DNA from: a virus
Virus record (IMG/VR): IMGVR_UViG_3300028025_000604
Coordinates: 1-31,321 of that record
DNA length: 31,321 nt
Reading direction: 5' to 3' (one strand)
Under the pieces are notes generated by a model. The model was not told the DNA's origin. It saw only the letters and a list, made by a program, of their open reading frames with translations, and did no database searches. Positions 5,969 to 15,270 of the stretch are shown here, piece after piece (position 1 is the first letter of the stretch; every line of letters begins with the position of its first letter). Made by a program: the position numbers and the translations under genes.

Positions 5969-8464
5969 TTATTTTCCTAAGTCTGAAAGTTTAGTGCCAA
6001 GTTGTGCAGCCTTTTGCATCTCTTTTTGAGACTTTTGGGCTTCTTTACCTAATGCTCTAGTAGCAAGTTTTTCTGAACCCGCCACGCCCGCTTTGCCGCC
6101 CAAATAGCCACCAACGGCAGTACCAACGCCAGGGCCAAAGATTGCAGTTCCCGCAGCTGCGCCAGTAGTTGCACCAATCTTACCAAGGTTGCCCTCAATC
6201 ATGCCAACTCTACGCATTTGCTGACCAGCGCCCTCGTAGCCGTGAACGCCAGGCATCAAGTAACCACCCATATTTAATGTGTGGAATGCTTTTTGTTCTT
6301 CAGGAGAAAACGCCACTTTGATCTTGTCGGCTCTAGCGTTTAAAATCTTGTTGACAGAGTTTTGATTCCACTCACCCGCTTTGGCTGCGCCCGCTTGGTA
6401 GATTTCACGGGCAAGGTTGCCACGCATTTCGTTCATTGCTGATTCAGCAGAAATCCGCAGTTCTTGTGGAACTTCAACAGTCCATTTTGGCAAACCCGTT
6501 GCTTTATCAACAGGGCCAGTAATTGTTCCCTTAGAAACTTTCTCAGCTGTGTCGTAAATATGCCGCCATTGATCAAGGGGCATACTGTTTAGTTTTTGGG
6601 GAATTGCGTCAAAAGCTGTTGCTTTCTGAACGCCATTAGGGTCAATTTCACCAAATATTTCTTTAATACCTTTAGAGCCAAACAGCACTTTTTCAGCCTG
6701 GTGCAGACTTCTAGCTTTCTCATAAAGACCAGGGCCGCCAGCTTTTGCAATGTCTGTATCAATAGCATCAACAGCTTTACGAATTGCATAGGCATTGTCT
6801 GGAGTCCATTGAGCATTCAAAGATTGACGCAGTTTTTCTAATCCAGCAATGCTGCTTGGTAATGTGCCTTCCAAACCTTGTGTAGTGTGCAAGTCCAACA
6901 ATTCTTTTAAACCGCCAGTAAAGTCAGCTTGTTTTCTAATTTTCAATTCAGCTTTGAATTGAGGGGAATTAATTAGACTTTCTAAAGTCGGAGATTGAAC
7001 AGGATTGTCACCAACGGTCAGTTTTGCATCATCATAAAGTTTGGTCTTTTCATTTTTAAAGAAACCAGACAAACCATCTTGACCAGCAAATGTGTCATTG
7101 ATACGCTCACCACGTTCATAAGGCGTAACCAATGTTGGACTAGCGCCTGTGTTCTCAATACGTTTTTGGGCATAGTTGGACAACGCCACTTGTTCATTGG
7201 CAATCTGTTGTTTAAACAATTCGCCCTCGGGAGTGGGATTAGCCATTTTTGCTTTGGTGTGTTCATTACGCAGCGTGTTTTCGTTGCCCGTAATTACGCC
7301 AGGGCGAACCTGACCCGTATCACCCATAATTTCATTTGCAATTTGCGCTCTAGTTGTTTGTTCAGTACCTGGCACATCTTGAGCAGTCTTAGACAACTTG
7401 ATTTGAGGAAACTGACCCCTTGCTGATTCTTCGCCAGTAATTGCGCCAGCGTAAGGATTAGCCTCAACTTTGGCTGCACCAACGCTGCCTAACGGGGCTT
7501 GAACTTGTGGTTGAACTTGACCGCCTTTGGCCTCAAACTGTCTTTGTAACTCTAGTTCTCCAACGCCAAGTTGTTTGCCAATGGCTGCGGGAATTTGCTT
7601 TCCAACTTGAACGGCTTGACCTACGGCTTGTCTTGCTTGCTGTGCAGCTGGCGCAGCCAACGGTGCAAAACCCTGCAATTCAGGCATGATGTTTGGAGGG
7701 ACTTTGCTTGCTTCAAACGCTTGCTGAAGTCCACCCAAAACCGCTTTTGCTTGTGGTGTTCTAATTTCAGGCGACAGCTGCCGTTGTAAGTTTTCGGATT
7801 GCTCTTGACCCGCCCTAATAGCTGCTTGTGAGCCAAATTCAGGGTGACGCATTGTTGCAACAATACCCGTTGCAGGGCCAAGAACGCTTGTTGCCATGCC
7901 AGCTAGCGGTGCTGTAATGATCTCACCCAGCGCCCGTTTGCCTTCTTGCACTTGACCCAAGAAATTGCCCGCCATGCGGCCTAATGCCGTTCCTTCGGGT
8001 TGTCTTGGGCCACGGGTTGATTGACCTTCAGCAATAGCTTTGGCTTGTGGATCAAAGCCCGCATAAGAACCACGCCCACCGCCAGCGGTGCTTTCTTGCT
8101 GGCTTGGTTGGCCTGGCTGCGTTTGCTTGCCAAGAATCATTGCCCCTAGTTCATCTTGAGGGGCTTGTTGTTGCGGCTGTTGCGTTTGCTGCGTTTGCTG
8201 CGTTTGTTTTGGCGCTAGTGGTGTTTTAGACTTTCGTGAAATTTCATTCAGCAAAGCATCTACATCACCCTGCAAGCGCCTTTTTTGTTGCGGATCAGTT
8301 GTTTTGCTTAATTTATCTTGTGTGTTTGTAAGTTCGTCTTGAAAAACTCTCAATGCTTCTTGATCACGTTCAGACTGCGTTTTTGGTGAGCCTGTGGTAA
8401 ATTTTTTGGGGGAAGCAGTAGATTCTGACGGTTTACCTAAAATAAGTGCGCCAAGTTCATCCAT
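5969..8464 (-). CDS. Large ejection / internal virion protein (831 aa)
   Basis: Start: ATG 8464, which shares one base with the previous stop (TGATG) and has GGAGG 6 bases upstream. The N-terminus carries DELGALILGK (2-11). After a helical stretch and a Gln/Thr-rich linker the peptide recurs as DELGAMILGK (104-113). Long Ala/Gln-rich helices follow. Near the C-terminus is a glycine-zipper-like hydrophobic stretch (GATTGAAAGTAIFGPGVGTA and onward), which could insert into a membrane. Size, composition and position after two similar proteins match P22 gp16-type DNA-ejection proteins, released through the tail into the host envelope. Sequence identity to gp16 is not evident; the role rests on synteny and composition. 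Confidence 0.6.
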   Translation of the reverse strand: MDELGALILGKPSESTASPKKFTTGSPKTQSERDQEALRVFQDELTNTQDKLSKTTDPQQKRRLQGDVDALLNEISRKSKTPLAPKQTQQTQQTQQPQQQAPQDELGAMILGKQTQPGQPSQQESTAGGGRGSYAGFDPQAKAIAEGQSTRGPRQPEGTALGRMAGNFLGQVQEGKRALGEIITAPLAGMATSVLGPATGIVATMRHPEFGSQAAIRAGQEQSENLQRQLSPEIRTPQAKAVLGGLQQAFEASKVPPNIMPELQGFAPLAAPAAQQARQAVGQAVQVGKQIPAAIGKQLGVGELELQRQFEAKGGQVQPQVQAPLGSVGAAKVEANPYAGAITGEESARGQFPQIKLSKTAQDVPGTEQTTRAQIANEIMGDTGQVRPGVITGNENTLRNEHTKAKMANPTPEGELFKQQIANEQVALSNYAQKRIENTGASPTLVTPYERGERINDTFAGQDGLSGFFKNEKTKLYDDAKLTVGDNPVQSPTLESLINSPQFKAELKIRKQADFTGGLKELLDLHTTQGLEGTLPSSIAGLEKLRQSLNAQWTPDNAYAIRKAVDAIDTDIAKAGGPGLYEKARSLHQAEKVLFGSKGIKEIFGEIDPNGVQKATAFDAIPQKLNSMPLDQWRHIYDTAEKVSKGTITGPVDKATGLPKWTVEVPQELRISAESAMNEMRGNLAREIYQAGAAKAGEWNQNSVNKILNARADKIKVAFSPEEQKAFHTLNMGGYLMPGVHGYEGAGQQMRRVGMIEGNLGKIGATTGAAAGTAIFGPGVGTAVGGYLGGKAGVAGSEKLATRALGKEAQKSQKEMQKAAQLGTKLSDLGK
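8176..8206 (-). repeat. Short tandem repeat coding a Gln/Thr tract
   Basis: A 9-base unit (TTTGCTGCG on the plus strand) is repeated about three times, encoding the QTQQTQQTQQ run at residues 87-96 of the 831-residue ejection protein. It lies in the linker between the two DELGAxILGK peptides. Such repeats can change length by slippage without breaking the frame. Confidence 0.55.
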
Positions 8465-9921
8465 CACAAACCTCCAGTTTCAGACAGTTTCTTAATGTTC
8501 TGATACTTATTGTAAAACTCTTGACGCTTTGCGGGGTCACTTCCTAGAAGTTTTTCAATCTCAAATTTGCGTTTAGTTGGGTCAGTTATGTCTTTGTAAA
8601 TATTCATGGCTTCAAAAACCCTAGTATCAGCATTAGCATTCCACAATTGCTGATAAGCCTTAATGTTGTTGTCGCCATATTGTTGTGCAAACTTTTGTGC
8701 GCCATTAGCTTGCATATCAATGTTGGTCTGATCGGCTTGAACTCTACGGGCAATTGCAATTAAAACGCCTGTTGGCACTTTGGCTGTTCCATTTGCCACG
8801 GCTTGCATATCCAAGCCCGCCACGGTGTTGCTAACGCCACCCATTGCCTTTGTGTTTGACAAGGCCATGTTAGCCAAGTCTTTGGCAAGCATATCGTACT
8901 CATCGCTTTTCATAGCCATAAGCACTCTTTGCTCTAGTCGGCCTAAAACACCACCGCTAGGGAATTGTAGGTTTTCACCAATCCCTGTGGCTTGCTTAAT
9001 AACTTCCTCAACATTCCTTCGGCTTTGTGGCAAACCGCCTTGAGCCTCAACTAAACGGTTACGGTAGCTTTGACCAGCAGTTTGGTCTGCTGCCTCTGTT
9101 GGCTCTGGTGCATAAGGCTGTGAGGCGCTTCTAACAGGGTAAGGCAGCGGCACATTGCCAATGGTAGGTCTTTGACTAGGAACACCGCCAGGCTGCAATG
9201 GAGTGTTCTGCAAACCGCCCGCCACGCCAATAGTTGCTGTGGGCGCAGCATTAGCCACGCTAGGCTGCGTAAGAATTGTTTGGCCCTGCGCTGTTGTGCT
9301 AATGCTTGGGGTAAATGCAGTTTGTTTTTGTGCTGGCGACAACAACGATTGTTCTTGTGCAATCAAGTCTTTTACAACATTTGGGCCTTTTTGCGCTTGT
9401 GCAAGTGGAACTTTATAAGCCTCAATTAAGTCATGCACCTCACGGCTATCAGGGTTTTCCTTTTTAAGACGATCTAATTCACCAATAACCACTTGTGGGT
9501 CATCAATGTTCATACGTCCCAAAATTCCTAAACGGCCACCAACAATTTGGCGCATATCTTGCGTCATGTCATTTTTAGCTTTAGTGGCAGCAGTTTGGCT
9601 TGTGCTTAATCCACTCAATGAACTAATCACATCAGCGCCTGTTAACGGGGCAATTTTAGGAATAACCGCATTGATCTTATCCATGTCAATGCGACCATTT
9701 GTCTGCCAGTTTCCAGGGTTGCTTGTAAACTCTTGAAGTTTCAAACGCTCATCATTTTTTTGACGCAAAACTTGATTTTCAATTTGCTTTTTTTCTAACT
9801 CTAAAGGATTGATCTGCTGCGCTTGTTGATAGTTTTGGATGCCAGAAGCCATGTTTACCAATTCCCCAAGACTTGTTTGTTGGGGTTTTGCGTAATTTAC
9901 GTTCATTTGTAAGTCAGCCAT
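8464..9921 (-). CDS. Ejection-type internal virion protein (485 aa)
   Basis: The ATG at 9921 follows AAGGATAAATC. The N-terminal 70 residues are helical and charged (LELEKKQIENQVLRQKNDER), consistent with a coiled coil. A middle region is rich in Ser/Thr/Pro/Ala and probably flexible (about residues 195-280). The C-terminal half is helical again, with RRVQADQTNIDMQANGAQKF. There is no signal peptide or membrane segment. It is the middle member of three large ejection-type genes, the place taken by gp20 in P22, and its stop overlaps the next start. It is probably packaged in the head and expelled with DNA; I infer this from position. Confidence 0.55.
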   Translation of the reverse strand: MADLQMNVNYAKPQQTSLGELVNMASGIQNYQQAQQINPLELEKKQIENQVLRQKNDERLKLQEFTSNPGNWQTNGRIDMDKINAVIPKIAPLTGADVISSLSGLSTSQTAATKAKNDMTQDMRQIVGGRLGILGRMNIDDPQVVIGELDRLKKENPDSREVHDLIEAYKVPLAQAQKGPNVVKDLIAQEQSLLSPAQKQTAFTPSISTTAQGQTILTQPSVANAAPTATIGVAGGLQNTPLQPGGVPSQRPTIGNVPLPYPVRSASQPYAPEPTEAADQTAGQSYRNRLVEAQGGLPQSRRNVEEVIKQATGIGENLQFPSGGVLGRLEQRVLMAMKSDEYDMLAKDLANMALSNTKAMGGVSNTVAGLDMQAVANGTAKVPTGVLIAIARRVQADQTNIDMQANGAQKFAQQYGDNNIKAYQQLWNANADTRVFEAMNIYKDITDPTKRKFEIEKLLGSDPAKRQEFYNKYQNIKKLSETGGL

Positions 9922-9930
9922 GATTTATCC

Positions 9931-12018
9931 TTATGTCGCTTTGATCATAGAGCCAAGCAAAGCAGTATTGCCAAGATTACTCAAAGCAGTTGCGTTGTTT
10001 GCGCCTGTTGCTGTGGCGTTGCTTGCCAGGGCTGATCCAAGACCAGTAGCAAGGTTGGCTGAATTCAAACCATACACATTTGCGGCATTCATGCCTTGAC
10101 CGTAATTGGTTGTCAAATTGCCACCATAAGTATTTGCCGCATTGGTCAAATTGCTACCATACTGGTTGTAAGCGCCCTGCATTTGTCCAAGGTTAGATGA
10201 CAAGACATTGTTCAAATTGTTTGTCACGCCTGATGTGTTAGTGCCGTAAGCAGTACCAGCATTCAATAGATTGCCTGTGTTGCTTGTTAGGTTACTTCCA
10301 AGAGTATTAGACAATGAGCCTAAATTACCGCCCAATGTATTGCCAAGGCTTGCCAATTGACCGCCTGATGTTGTGCCAATGTTAGCCATTCCAGCCAATG
10401 TGCTGTAAATGTTTTGGCGCTGTGTGTTAAAGTTGTTAAACGCATTTTGATATGCACCAGAAGCATAATTTTGCGTGTAATCTTGCAAACCTTTTGCCAC
10501 ATTTCCACCAATAGCGCCACCGCCCATGTTGCCAAGACGTTGGTTGGCCATTTGACCTTGAGCCAATTGAAATGCGTAGTTAGGCGCTAAATTAGAATTT
10601 AGGTCAGCCGCATTAAACTGTCGAGTTAAATAATCTTGATTGTTAATTAAACCTTGTGAACCCGCCCGACCAACATCTTGATAAGGTTGTTGAAATCCAA
10701 CTTGTTTGTTGTAAATATCATATAAATCACCACGGGCATTCCCGTAATTGGTGTTTAAAGCAGCTGCATTTGCCGCAGCTTGGTCTTTTTGACCTTGGTA
10801 AGTGCTACCTAATAAACCCAATTGTGTTGCGGCATTTGCTTTAATGCCTTGATTGGCTAAATCATAAGCACCCGCTTGGGCGTTAATTGTATTGTTTAGA
10901 TTAGTATTGGTATTAGCGTAAATGTTGCCCAAATCTGTGCGACCCGCAGCACCTAAGTTTCTAGCATCGTTGTATGCAGTATTAAGTTGGGTGTTTGCAA
11001 TTCCACCGTATTGGTTAATCGCATCCCTTGCGTTGTTAATGCCAGATTGATTTGCGGCAGTACCAAGCAAGTTACCAGCGGCATTTAAAGCCAAACCTTG
11101 ACCTAAAGTAGTTCCCAAAGCAGAACCCGCAGCAGCGCCCGCACCCGCATTTAATAATGAACCACCCACACCAGCCGCCCCTAAAGCCCCCAATGTTGTG
11201 CCAATAGGAAGTGTAGAAGCACCCCCCAATGTTGAACCAAGAGCCGCATCGCCAAGCAGGGCGTTTGTAGCGCCTAAAGAACCGCCAGTTACACCGCTAA
11301 GACTGCTACCAGCATTCAAACCACTAAGGCTACTACCAGCAGTAAGTCCTGTTCCACCACCATATAAAGCGGCAGATTCTGCGGCTGTTAAAGCGCCCGT
11401 TCCACCAGCTACACCACTCATGGCCGTTAAATCTGAGCCAACAGTTCCTAATGTTCCAAGCGTAGAGCCTCCAGTTGTTCCAGCCGCACCTGTTGCACCC
11501 AATAAACTATCGAAAGCACCAGCACCACCAGCCACGCCCAATATGGCAGCTTGAACATAAGGGTCTTTTAAGGCATCAACCATGCCACCAAAAAATGATT
11601 GATCTTTTTTAGTTTTAACTGTTCCAGTAAGTTCACCATTAGCATTGTAAATTTGCATTGGTGTGCCGACAGGGGCTTTATAGTTAGGATTACCATTGCT
11701 TTTAGATGTAGCAAAACCCTCAAGGCCACCAATTTGCTCATCCATGCCAGAACCAGTAGTGCGGTACTGAGGAACAATAACAGTATCACCTAGCGTAGCT
11801 GACGAGCCTGGGGGAATGGTTGCCGCAACCCTAGCCGCTACTTGTCCTTCTGGAATATTAGCAACCCTAGACATTTGAGATGGCGAGACCCCATTAGTCT
11901 GCATGAATTGACTTAATTGAGCATCATTCATGTTTGGTCTAGCCAACAAATTATCTTTAACTTGTTGGTCAGTTAAACCAATAGTTTTTGAAACCAATGA
12001 ATTTACTAGGTTGTCCAT
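9931..12018 (-). CDS. DNA-transfer / ejection-type virion protein with hendecad repeats (695 aa)
   Basis: GAGAGAG precedes the ATG at 12018. The N-terminal ~130 residues are mixed and followed by a long Gly/Ala/Ser-rich hydrophobic region (about 150-320). A conserved block found in many phage DNA-transfer proteins lies near residues 430-550, with FQQPYQDVGRAGSQGL and GNVAKGLQDYTQNYASGAYQ. The last ~140 residues are Asn/Gly/Leu/Ala repeats with an eleven-residue period. It is the first of three large genes in the ejection block, the place of P22 gp7. A role in building a DNA conduit through the envelope is plausible from family and position. It is much longer than gp7 (229 residues). Confidence 0.65.
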   Translation of the reverse strand: MDNLVNSLVSKTIGLTDQQVKDNLLARPNMNDAQLSQFMQTNGVSPSQMSRVANIPEGQVAARVAATIPPGSSATLGDTVIVPQYRTTGSGMDEQIGGLEGFATSKSNGNPNYKAPVGTPMQIYNANGELTGTVKTKKDQSFFGGMVDALKDPYVQAAILGVAGGAGAFDSLLGATGAAGTTGGSTLGTLGTVGSDLTAMSGVAGGTGALTAAESAALYGGGTGLTAGSSLSGLNAGSSLSGVTGGSLGATNALLGDAALGSTLGGASTLPIGTTLGALGAAGVGGSLLNAGAGAAAGSALGTTLGQGLALNAAGNLLGTAANQSGINNARDAINQYGGIANTQLNTAYNDARNLGAAGRTDLGNIYANTNTNLNNTINAQAGAYDLANQGIKANAATQLGLLGSTYQGQKDQAAANAAALNTNYGNARGDLYDIYNKQVGFQQPYQDVGRAGSQGLINNQDYLTRQFNAADLNSNLAPNYAFQLAQGQMANQRLGNMGGGAIGGNVAKGLQDYTQNYASGAYQNAFNNFNTQRQNIYSTLAGMANIGTTSGGQLASLGNTLGGNLGSLSNTLGSNLTSNTGNLLNAGTAYGTNTSGVTNNLNNVLSSNLGQMQGAYNQYGSNLTNAANTYGGNLTTNYGQGMNAANVYGLNSANLATGLGSALASNATATGANNATALSNLGNTALLGSMIKAT
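9934..10356 (-). repeat. Eleven-residue repeats in the C-terminus of the 695-aa protein
   Basis: Residues 555-686 divide without gaps into twelve 11-residue units, such as LASLGNTLGGN, LGSLSNTLGSN, GSNLTNAANTY and GGNLTTNYGQG, followed by LLGSMIKAT. Hydrophobic residues recur at fixed positions, with Asn and Gly between them. An eleven-residue period is typical of right-handed helical bundles. The stretch just before the conserved block also shows a weaker period (NTQLNTAYNDA, RNLGAAGRTDL). Confidence 0.55.
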
Positions 12019-12031
12019 AATTTAGGCTCTC

Positions 12032-12271
12032 TCAAACATTGTAGTAAGGCACTTTGTAAGCCTGACCATTTACCGTGACATTTATAAAGCCAACAGGGTT
12101 AGCTGGAAGCGTTCCTGACCCTGCCGTAGCAGTTGTGGCAGAACTGAAATTTAACAAATTAAGAAAAAACTGCTGCCACGACCGTGATGGACGGTTAGTC
12201 GCCCCATCCAAAAACGGTGCTTGTGGATAAGGGTTAACTTGCTGTGTGCTGGAAAGTCCTGAAGTAGCCAT
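12032..12271 (-). CDS. Small structural protein between gp10-like and ejection genes (79 aa)
   Basis: AAGGGGCAGAAAACTA precedes the ATG, whose first base overlaps the end of the gp10-like gene. The product has an N-terminal Pro-rich part with PFLDGATNRPSRSWQQFF and a C-terminal strand-rich part with GFINVTVNGQAYKVPYYNV. The latter pattern is common in short virion proteins of aquatic podoviruses, often at the tail. In P22 this slot belongs to the tail needle gp26, but this protein is far too short and lacks needle heptads. It may be a tail-tip plug or adaptor. The exact role is not known. Confidence 0.55.
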   Translation of the reverse strand: MATSGLSSTQQVNPYPQAPFLDGATNRPSRSWQQFFLNLLNFSSATTATAGSGTLPANPVGFINVTVNGQAYKVPYYNV

Positions 12272-14271
12272 TAGTTTTCTGCCCCTTGCACTTTAAGATT
12301 TGCCGAAATAATGACAAAGTTCACAGGATCGCTCACAGAAACTTCAAAAATTCTGTCACGGGCTGTTCCCAATCTGCGCCAAATGGCACGATTCCTGTAT
12401 TTGCCAAGTTGACCAACGCTTGTCCAATGCTCATTTGACCAGGTTGAACCACCATCATTTGACCATCTAAGCATTGCTTGAGGGTTGTTAGTGGTTGTAG
12501 TTATTACGGGTTGTTGAGTGGCCAAAATGTAAGTTTTTTCAGCTTCAATGGTCAAAGTTGCACTTGCCGTAATTGTGTAATTATCACCCAAATAAATAGT
12601 GTTTGTAAGGTCAACTTGTGCAACGCCAGAAATGCCCGTAGTTCCCACGCCTGGCTGAAACTGAATCTGCAATTCATCAAAATACTGCCGTTGAAACTCA
12701 GTCACCAGGTGAGGCGCTCTACGCAATCTGCGGATATTTTGACCATCGTCTGTATAGTTGGTTTTGTCCAACTCATACAATTTGCCGTTTTCATAGTCAC
12801 CAACAATAACCAATCCTTGAAACACCGCACAGCAATTTCCACGATGGCGCTGATATACATTTTTATCTGTTGTATAAAGCCATTTGTGCCACATTGCTGT
12901 GGTTGCGTCATAAGCCCATGTCAATTGAAGTGATGGGAAAGTGACAACAAAAACCTCATGCCCCTCAAGCTGATAAGTCCAAGAAATAGCATCAGCCACA
13001 TATTGATTAGCTAATGTGTTCTCAACAGCATGAGTGGAAATCCTTTGTGGGATGTAGCCTTGCATTTGCATGATTTGCGCTTGACCACGGTTGTTTCGTG
13101 AAACATAAGCAAAGGAATTGCCAAGACGATACAAAGAAAATGGCGCTGCAATGCCGTGTTGGGTAGAAGTGCCAGGAATCCTTTGGAAAGGAAACGGCAC
13201 AGTTCCCACATCAGTCCAGACCTCAGACGAAATTTCACCCATCAAATAAATTTCACGGTGATCAACAATTAAAGCCACCAAATCATCTGGTGCGCCATCT
13301 TTTAACGAAAAACTCAATGCTGGTGAAATAGGCGACAAAAGGTCACTAGCGCCAAATTGCTGAGTTGTTGGGTTGTTATAGACAAAATAGTTGTCAATAA
13401 TGTCCACGGTGTTTGCACCGCTAAACGCACCATCAGTAGAGGGTAGAACAGAGAAGTTCAAACCGTACATGGTCACGCCAACAGCTACGGTGCTTGCCAC
13501 GCTTAAAGTGTAAGTTCCAACACCGCCTGTTCCCGTACCCAAAGCTGTAATGATTGTGCCAAGGGTTACGCCAACGCCACTAATAGTCTGACCAACGTGC
13601 AAAACGCCTGATGCAACGGCAGAAACAGTCATTACTGTTCCCGCAATAGTGGCAGTTACTACAGCCCCTACGGTTGCAGAATTCATTGACCGTTCTGCTA
13701 AAGTTTGGCTTCTGTTAATGGTGTATGTACCAATGCCGCCAGTTCCTGTGCCAAGCGCAGTAATCACGGTTTGCGCCAAAACATCTACGCCAAAAAGTGA
13801 TTGACCAACCGCAATCGTGCCACTAGAAACATTTGTAACTGTCAATGTTGTGCCACTTGTTGAGCCATAAAACACGGCAGAAGCAGGGCTTGATATGTAC
13901 CAGGTATAACGATAAGCACCGTCCACAATGTAAACATTGATGCCATTATCAGTAATTCTTACTATTCCAGAACTGGAATTCAGTTGCCCAATTACAGCGG
14001 GGACAAAATTAGCTGTTAGTGCATAGACGTAAGGCCCACACACAGCAATCATTTGTTCACCACCAGAAACGGTGTGAAGCCCACGAACTTCTTGCTGGTT
14101 AGCAAAAAGTGCTTTAAGCGTTAAGCCAGGTGTGGGGTAAAGCGCAATTACCCCACGCTCACCCTGCTGTTTTACAGGGTCAACTTCAGGAAAGAAATTG
14201 ATGCACTCTTGAGCATCTTGATAGATGCTAGGTGCTTCGTATGATGCGCCAACAAAACCAAAATCTGGCAT
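12271..14271 (-). CDS. P22 gp10-like packaged-DNA stabilisation / tail-hub protein
   Basis: This 666-residue protein resembles the P22 gp10 family, which closes the filled head below gp4. The N-terminus ([20 protein letters not shown], 10-29, then YPTPGL) is the usual family opening, and [20 protein letters not shown] further on is also typical. The C-terminal half is beta-rich (propeller-like), with [16 protein letters not shown]. It is about 190 residues longer than P22 gp10. Much of the excess is two tandem copies of an inserted beta domain at 139-270. AAGGGGCTACC precedes the start. It lies directly after the gp4-like gene, as in P22. Confidence 0.75.
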   Translation of the reverse strand: MPDFGFVGASYEAPSIYQDAQECINFFPEVDPVKQQGERGVIALYPTPGLTLKALFANQQEVRGLHTVSGGEQMIAVCGPYVYALTANFVPAVIGQLNSSSGIVRITDNGINVYIVDGAYRYTWYISSPASAVFYGSTSGTTLTVTNVSSGTIAVGQSLFGVDVLAQTVITALGTGTGGIGTYTINRSQTLAERSMNSATVGAVVTATIAGTVMTVSAVASGVLHVGQTISGVGVTLGTIITALGTGTGGVGTYTLSVASTVAVGVTMYGLNFSVLPSTDGAFSGANTVDIIDNYFVYNNPTTQQFGASDLLSPISPALSFSLKDGAPDDLVALIVDHREIYLMGEISSEVWTDVGTVPFPFQRIPGTSTQHGIAAPFSLYRLGNSFAYVSRNNRGQAQIMQMQGYIPQRISTHAVENTLANQYVADAISWTYQLEGHEVFVVTFPSLQLTWAYDATTAMWHKWLYTTDKNVYQRHRGNCCAVFQGLVIVGDYENGKLYELDKTNYTDDGQNIRRLRRAPHLVTEFQRQYFDELQIQFQPGVGTTGISGVAQVDLTNTIYLGDNYTITASATLTIEAEKTYILATQQPVITTTTNNPQAMLRWSNDGGSTWSNEHWTSVGQLGKYRNRAIWRRLGTARDRIFEVSVSDPVNFVIISANLKVQGAEN
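13462..13857 (-). repeat. Two tandem copies of an inserted beta domain in the gp10-like protein
   Basis: Residues 139-198 and 208-270 are related to each other. Both have a TVTNV/TVSAV strand, GxIAVGQSL or GVLHVGQTI, then [17 protein letters not shown] or [17 protein letters not shown]. The copies differ at many synonymous sites, so the duplication is not recent. A third relative lies in the neighbouring gp4-like gene. Confidence 0.75.
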
Positions 14272-14280
14272 GGTAGCCCC

Positions 14281-15261
14281 TTAAATAAAGCCGCCAGTAA
14301 GAATCCAACCCGCATCCTTTGCCTTGTTAACCAACAAGGCGTCAGGATAACGTGCCACTTGCAATGGCGACATATTGGTGCGTTTTAGAGTAGCTTTAGC
14401 TTGCCCTGCAAACGTCTGAATCATCGTTATTTGCGTTGGAGAGGCTTTGCCATACATGGGCATTAAACGCTCTGCCAAACACCATCTAAGGGCCATTGAA
14501 TAGCCTTGTGGCAGCGCTATATCTTCATACATTGAGTCATAACGGCTAAACAAGGTATTTGCAAACAAGTGCATTTCGCCCTGGGAGGGGCTGGGCCAAA
14601 TAAACAAATTGCCTGAATCAGCGCCAGGATTAAAGTAAACCGCCTTGGGCCACGGGCCACTCAGCGTCTTTAAGCCAATCATTTGATAGCTGTGCAATTC
14701 CAAAACAGACATTGGGTAATCCAAACCACCACCCGTAATGGGTTGGCCATTGGCAGTAGTGTTTACCCTAACAAACGCTGAATCAATGTTTAAGGGTTTT
14801 TGGTAATAACCCGTAATTGTTGTAGATGCAACAGTTTGGTTGATGTTGACCTGGTAAGTGCCTGTTTCGTTGATGTTGCCACCAGCACCCGTCAAAAACT
14901 GTGTGATCTTTGTTCCAGCTGTAATTCCTGTGCCACTTAAGGTTTGACCTTGTGCAATAGCACCTGAAGCAATAGCGGTCACGGTCAGGATATTGCCCGT
15001 AATTGAGCCTGTAAACGATGCCCCAATAAAGTTCTGGGTTGATGGATTAGGGCCAATTGTGTATTGAGTTTGACCTGAAATAACAGGGCAAATAATTTCT
15101 GTGACATTGAAAACCATCATGTTTTCGTTTGACCATTGGTCAATTATGTCGTTTAGCATCTCAAACGCATCAAGCGCTGCGTCTGGAGTAGGGGTTTCAC
15201 CAGCTTCCAATGCACCAATGTCTTTTAGCGCTCTGCTAACAATGTCATAAGGCACAGCCAT
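14281..15261 (-). CDS. P22 gp4-like tail accessory / head-completion protein
   Basis: This 326-residue protein matches the P22 tail accessory factor family, which binds below the portal and prepares the head for the hub. The N-terminal helical part is characteristic: [20 protein letters not shown] (residues 5-24), then [20 protein letters not shown] (29-48). The C-terminal half contains [20 protein letters not shown] and a final helix region. P22 gp4 has 166 residues. The extra length includes an inserted beta domain at about 80-153 and extra strands. AAGGAATCACT precedes the start. It lies immediately upstream of the gp10-like gene, as expected. Confidence 0.78.
   Translation of the reverse strand: MAVPYDIVSRALKDIGALEAGETPTPDAALDAFEMLNDIIDQWSNENMMVFNVTEIICPVISGQTQYTIGPNPSTQNFIGASFTGSITGNILTVTAIASGAIAQGQTLSGTGITAGTKITQFLTGAGGNINETGTYQVNINQTVASTTITGYYQKPLNIDSAFVRVNTTANGQPITGGGLDYPMSVLELHSYQMIGLKTLSGPWPKAVYFNPGADSGNLFIWPSPSQGEMHLFANTLFSRYDSMYEDIALPQGYSMALRWCLAERLMPMYGKASPTQITMIQTFAGQAKATLKRTNMSPLQVARYPDALLVNKAKDAGWILTGGFI
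14803..15024 (-). repeat. Copy of the inserted beta domain in the gp4-like protein
   Basis: Residues 80-153 read [20 protein letters not shown], then [17 protein letters not shown] and [18 protein letters not shown]. These parallel the two insert copies in the gp10-like protein strand for strand. The copy lies between the helical N-terminal region and the QKPLNID strand, as if added to a surface loop. Confidence 0.65.
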
Positions 15262-15270
15262 AGTGATTCC

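Noticed and set aside
6995-7426. Plus-strand open frame of 143 codons
   Set aside because: It is antisense to the 831-aa ejection protein, with no ribosome site and no family resemblance.
11198-11554. Plus-strand open frame of 118 codons, Pro/Ala-rich
   Set aside because: It is the complement of the Gly/Ala/Ser-rich part of the 695-aa ejection protein; the Pro-rich text is what such sequence gives on the other strand. No ribosome site.
12478-12933. Plus-strand open frame of 151 codons with hydrophobic stretches
   Set aside because: It is antisense to the gp10-like gene and Cys/Ile-rich in a way typical of shadow frames; there is no operon context.
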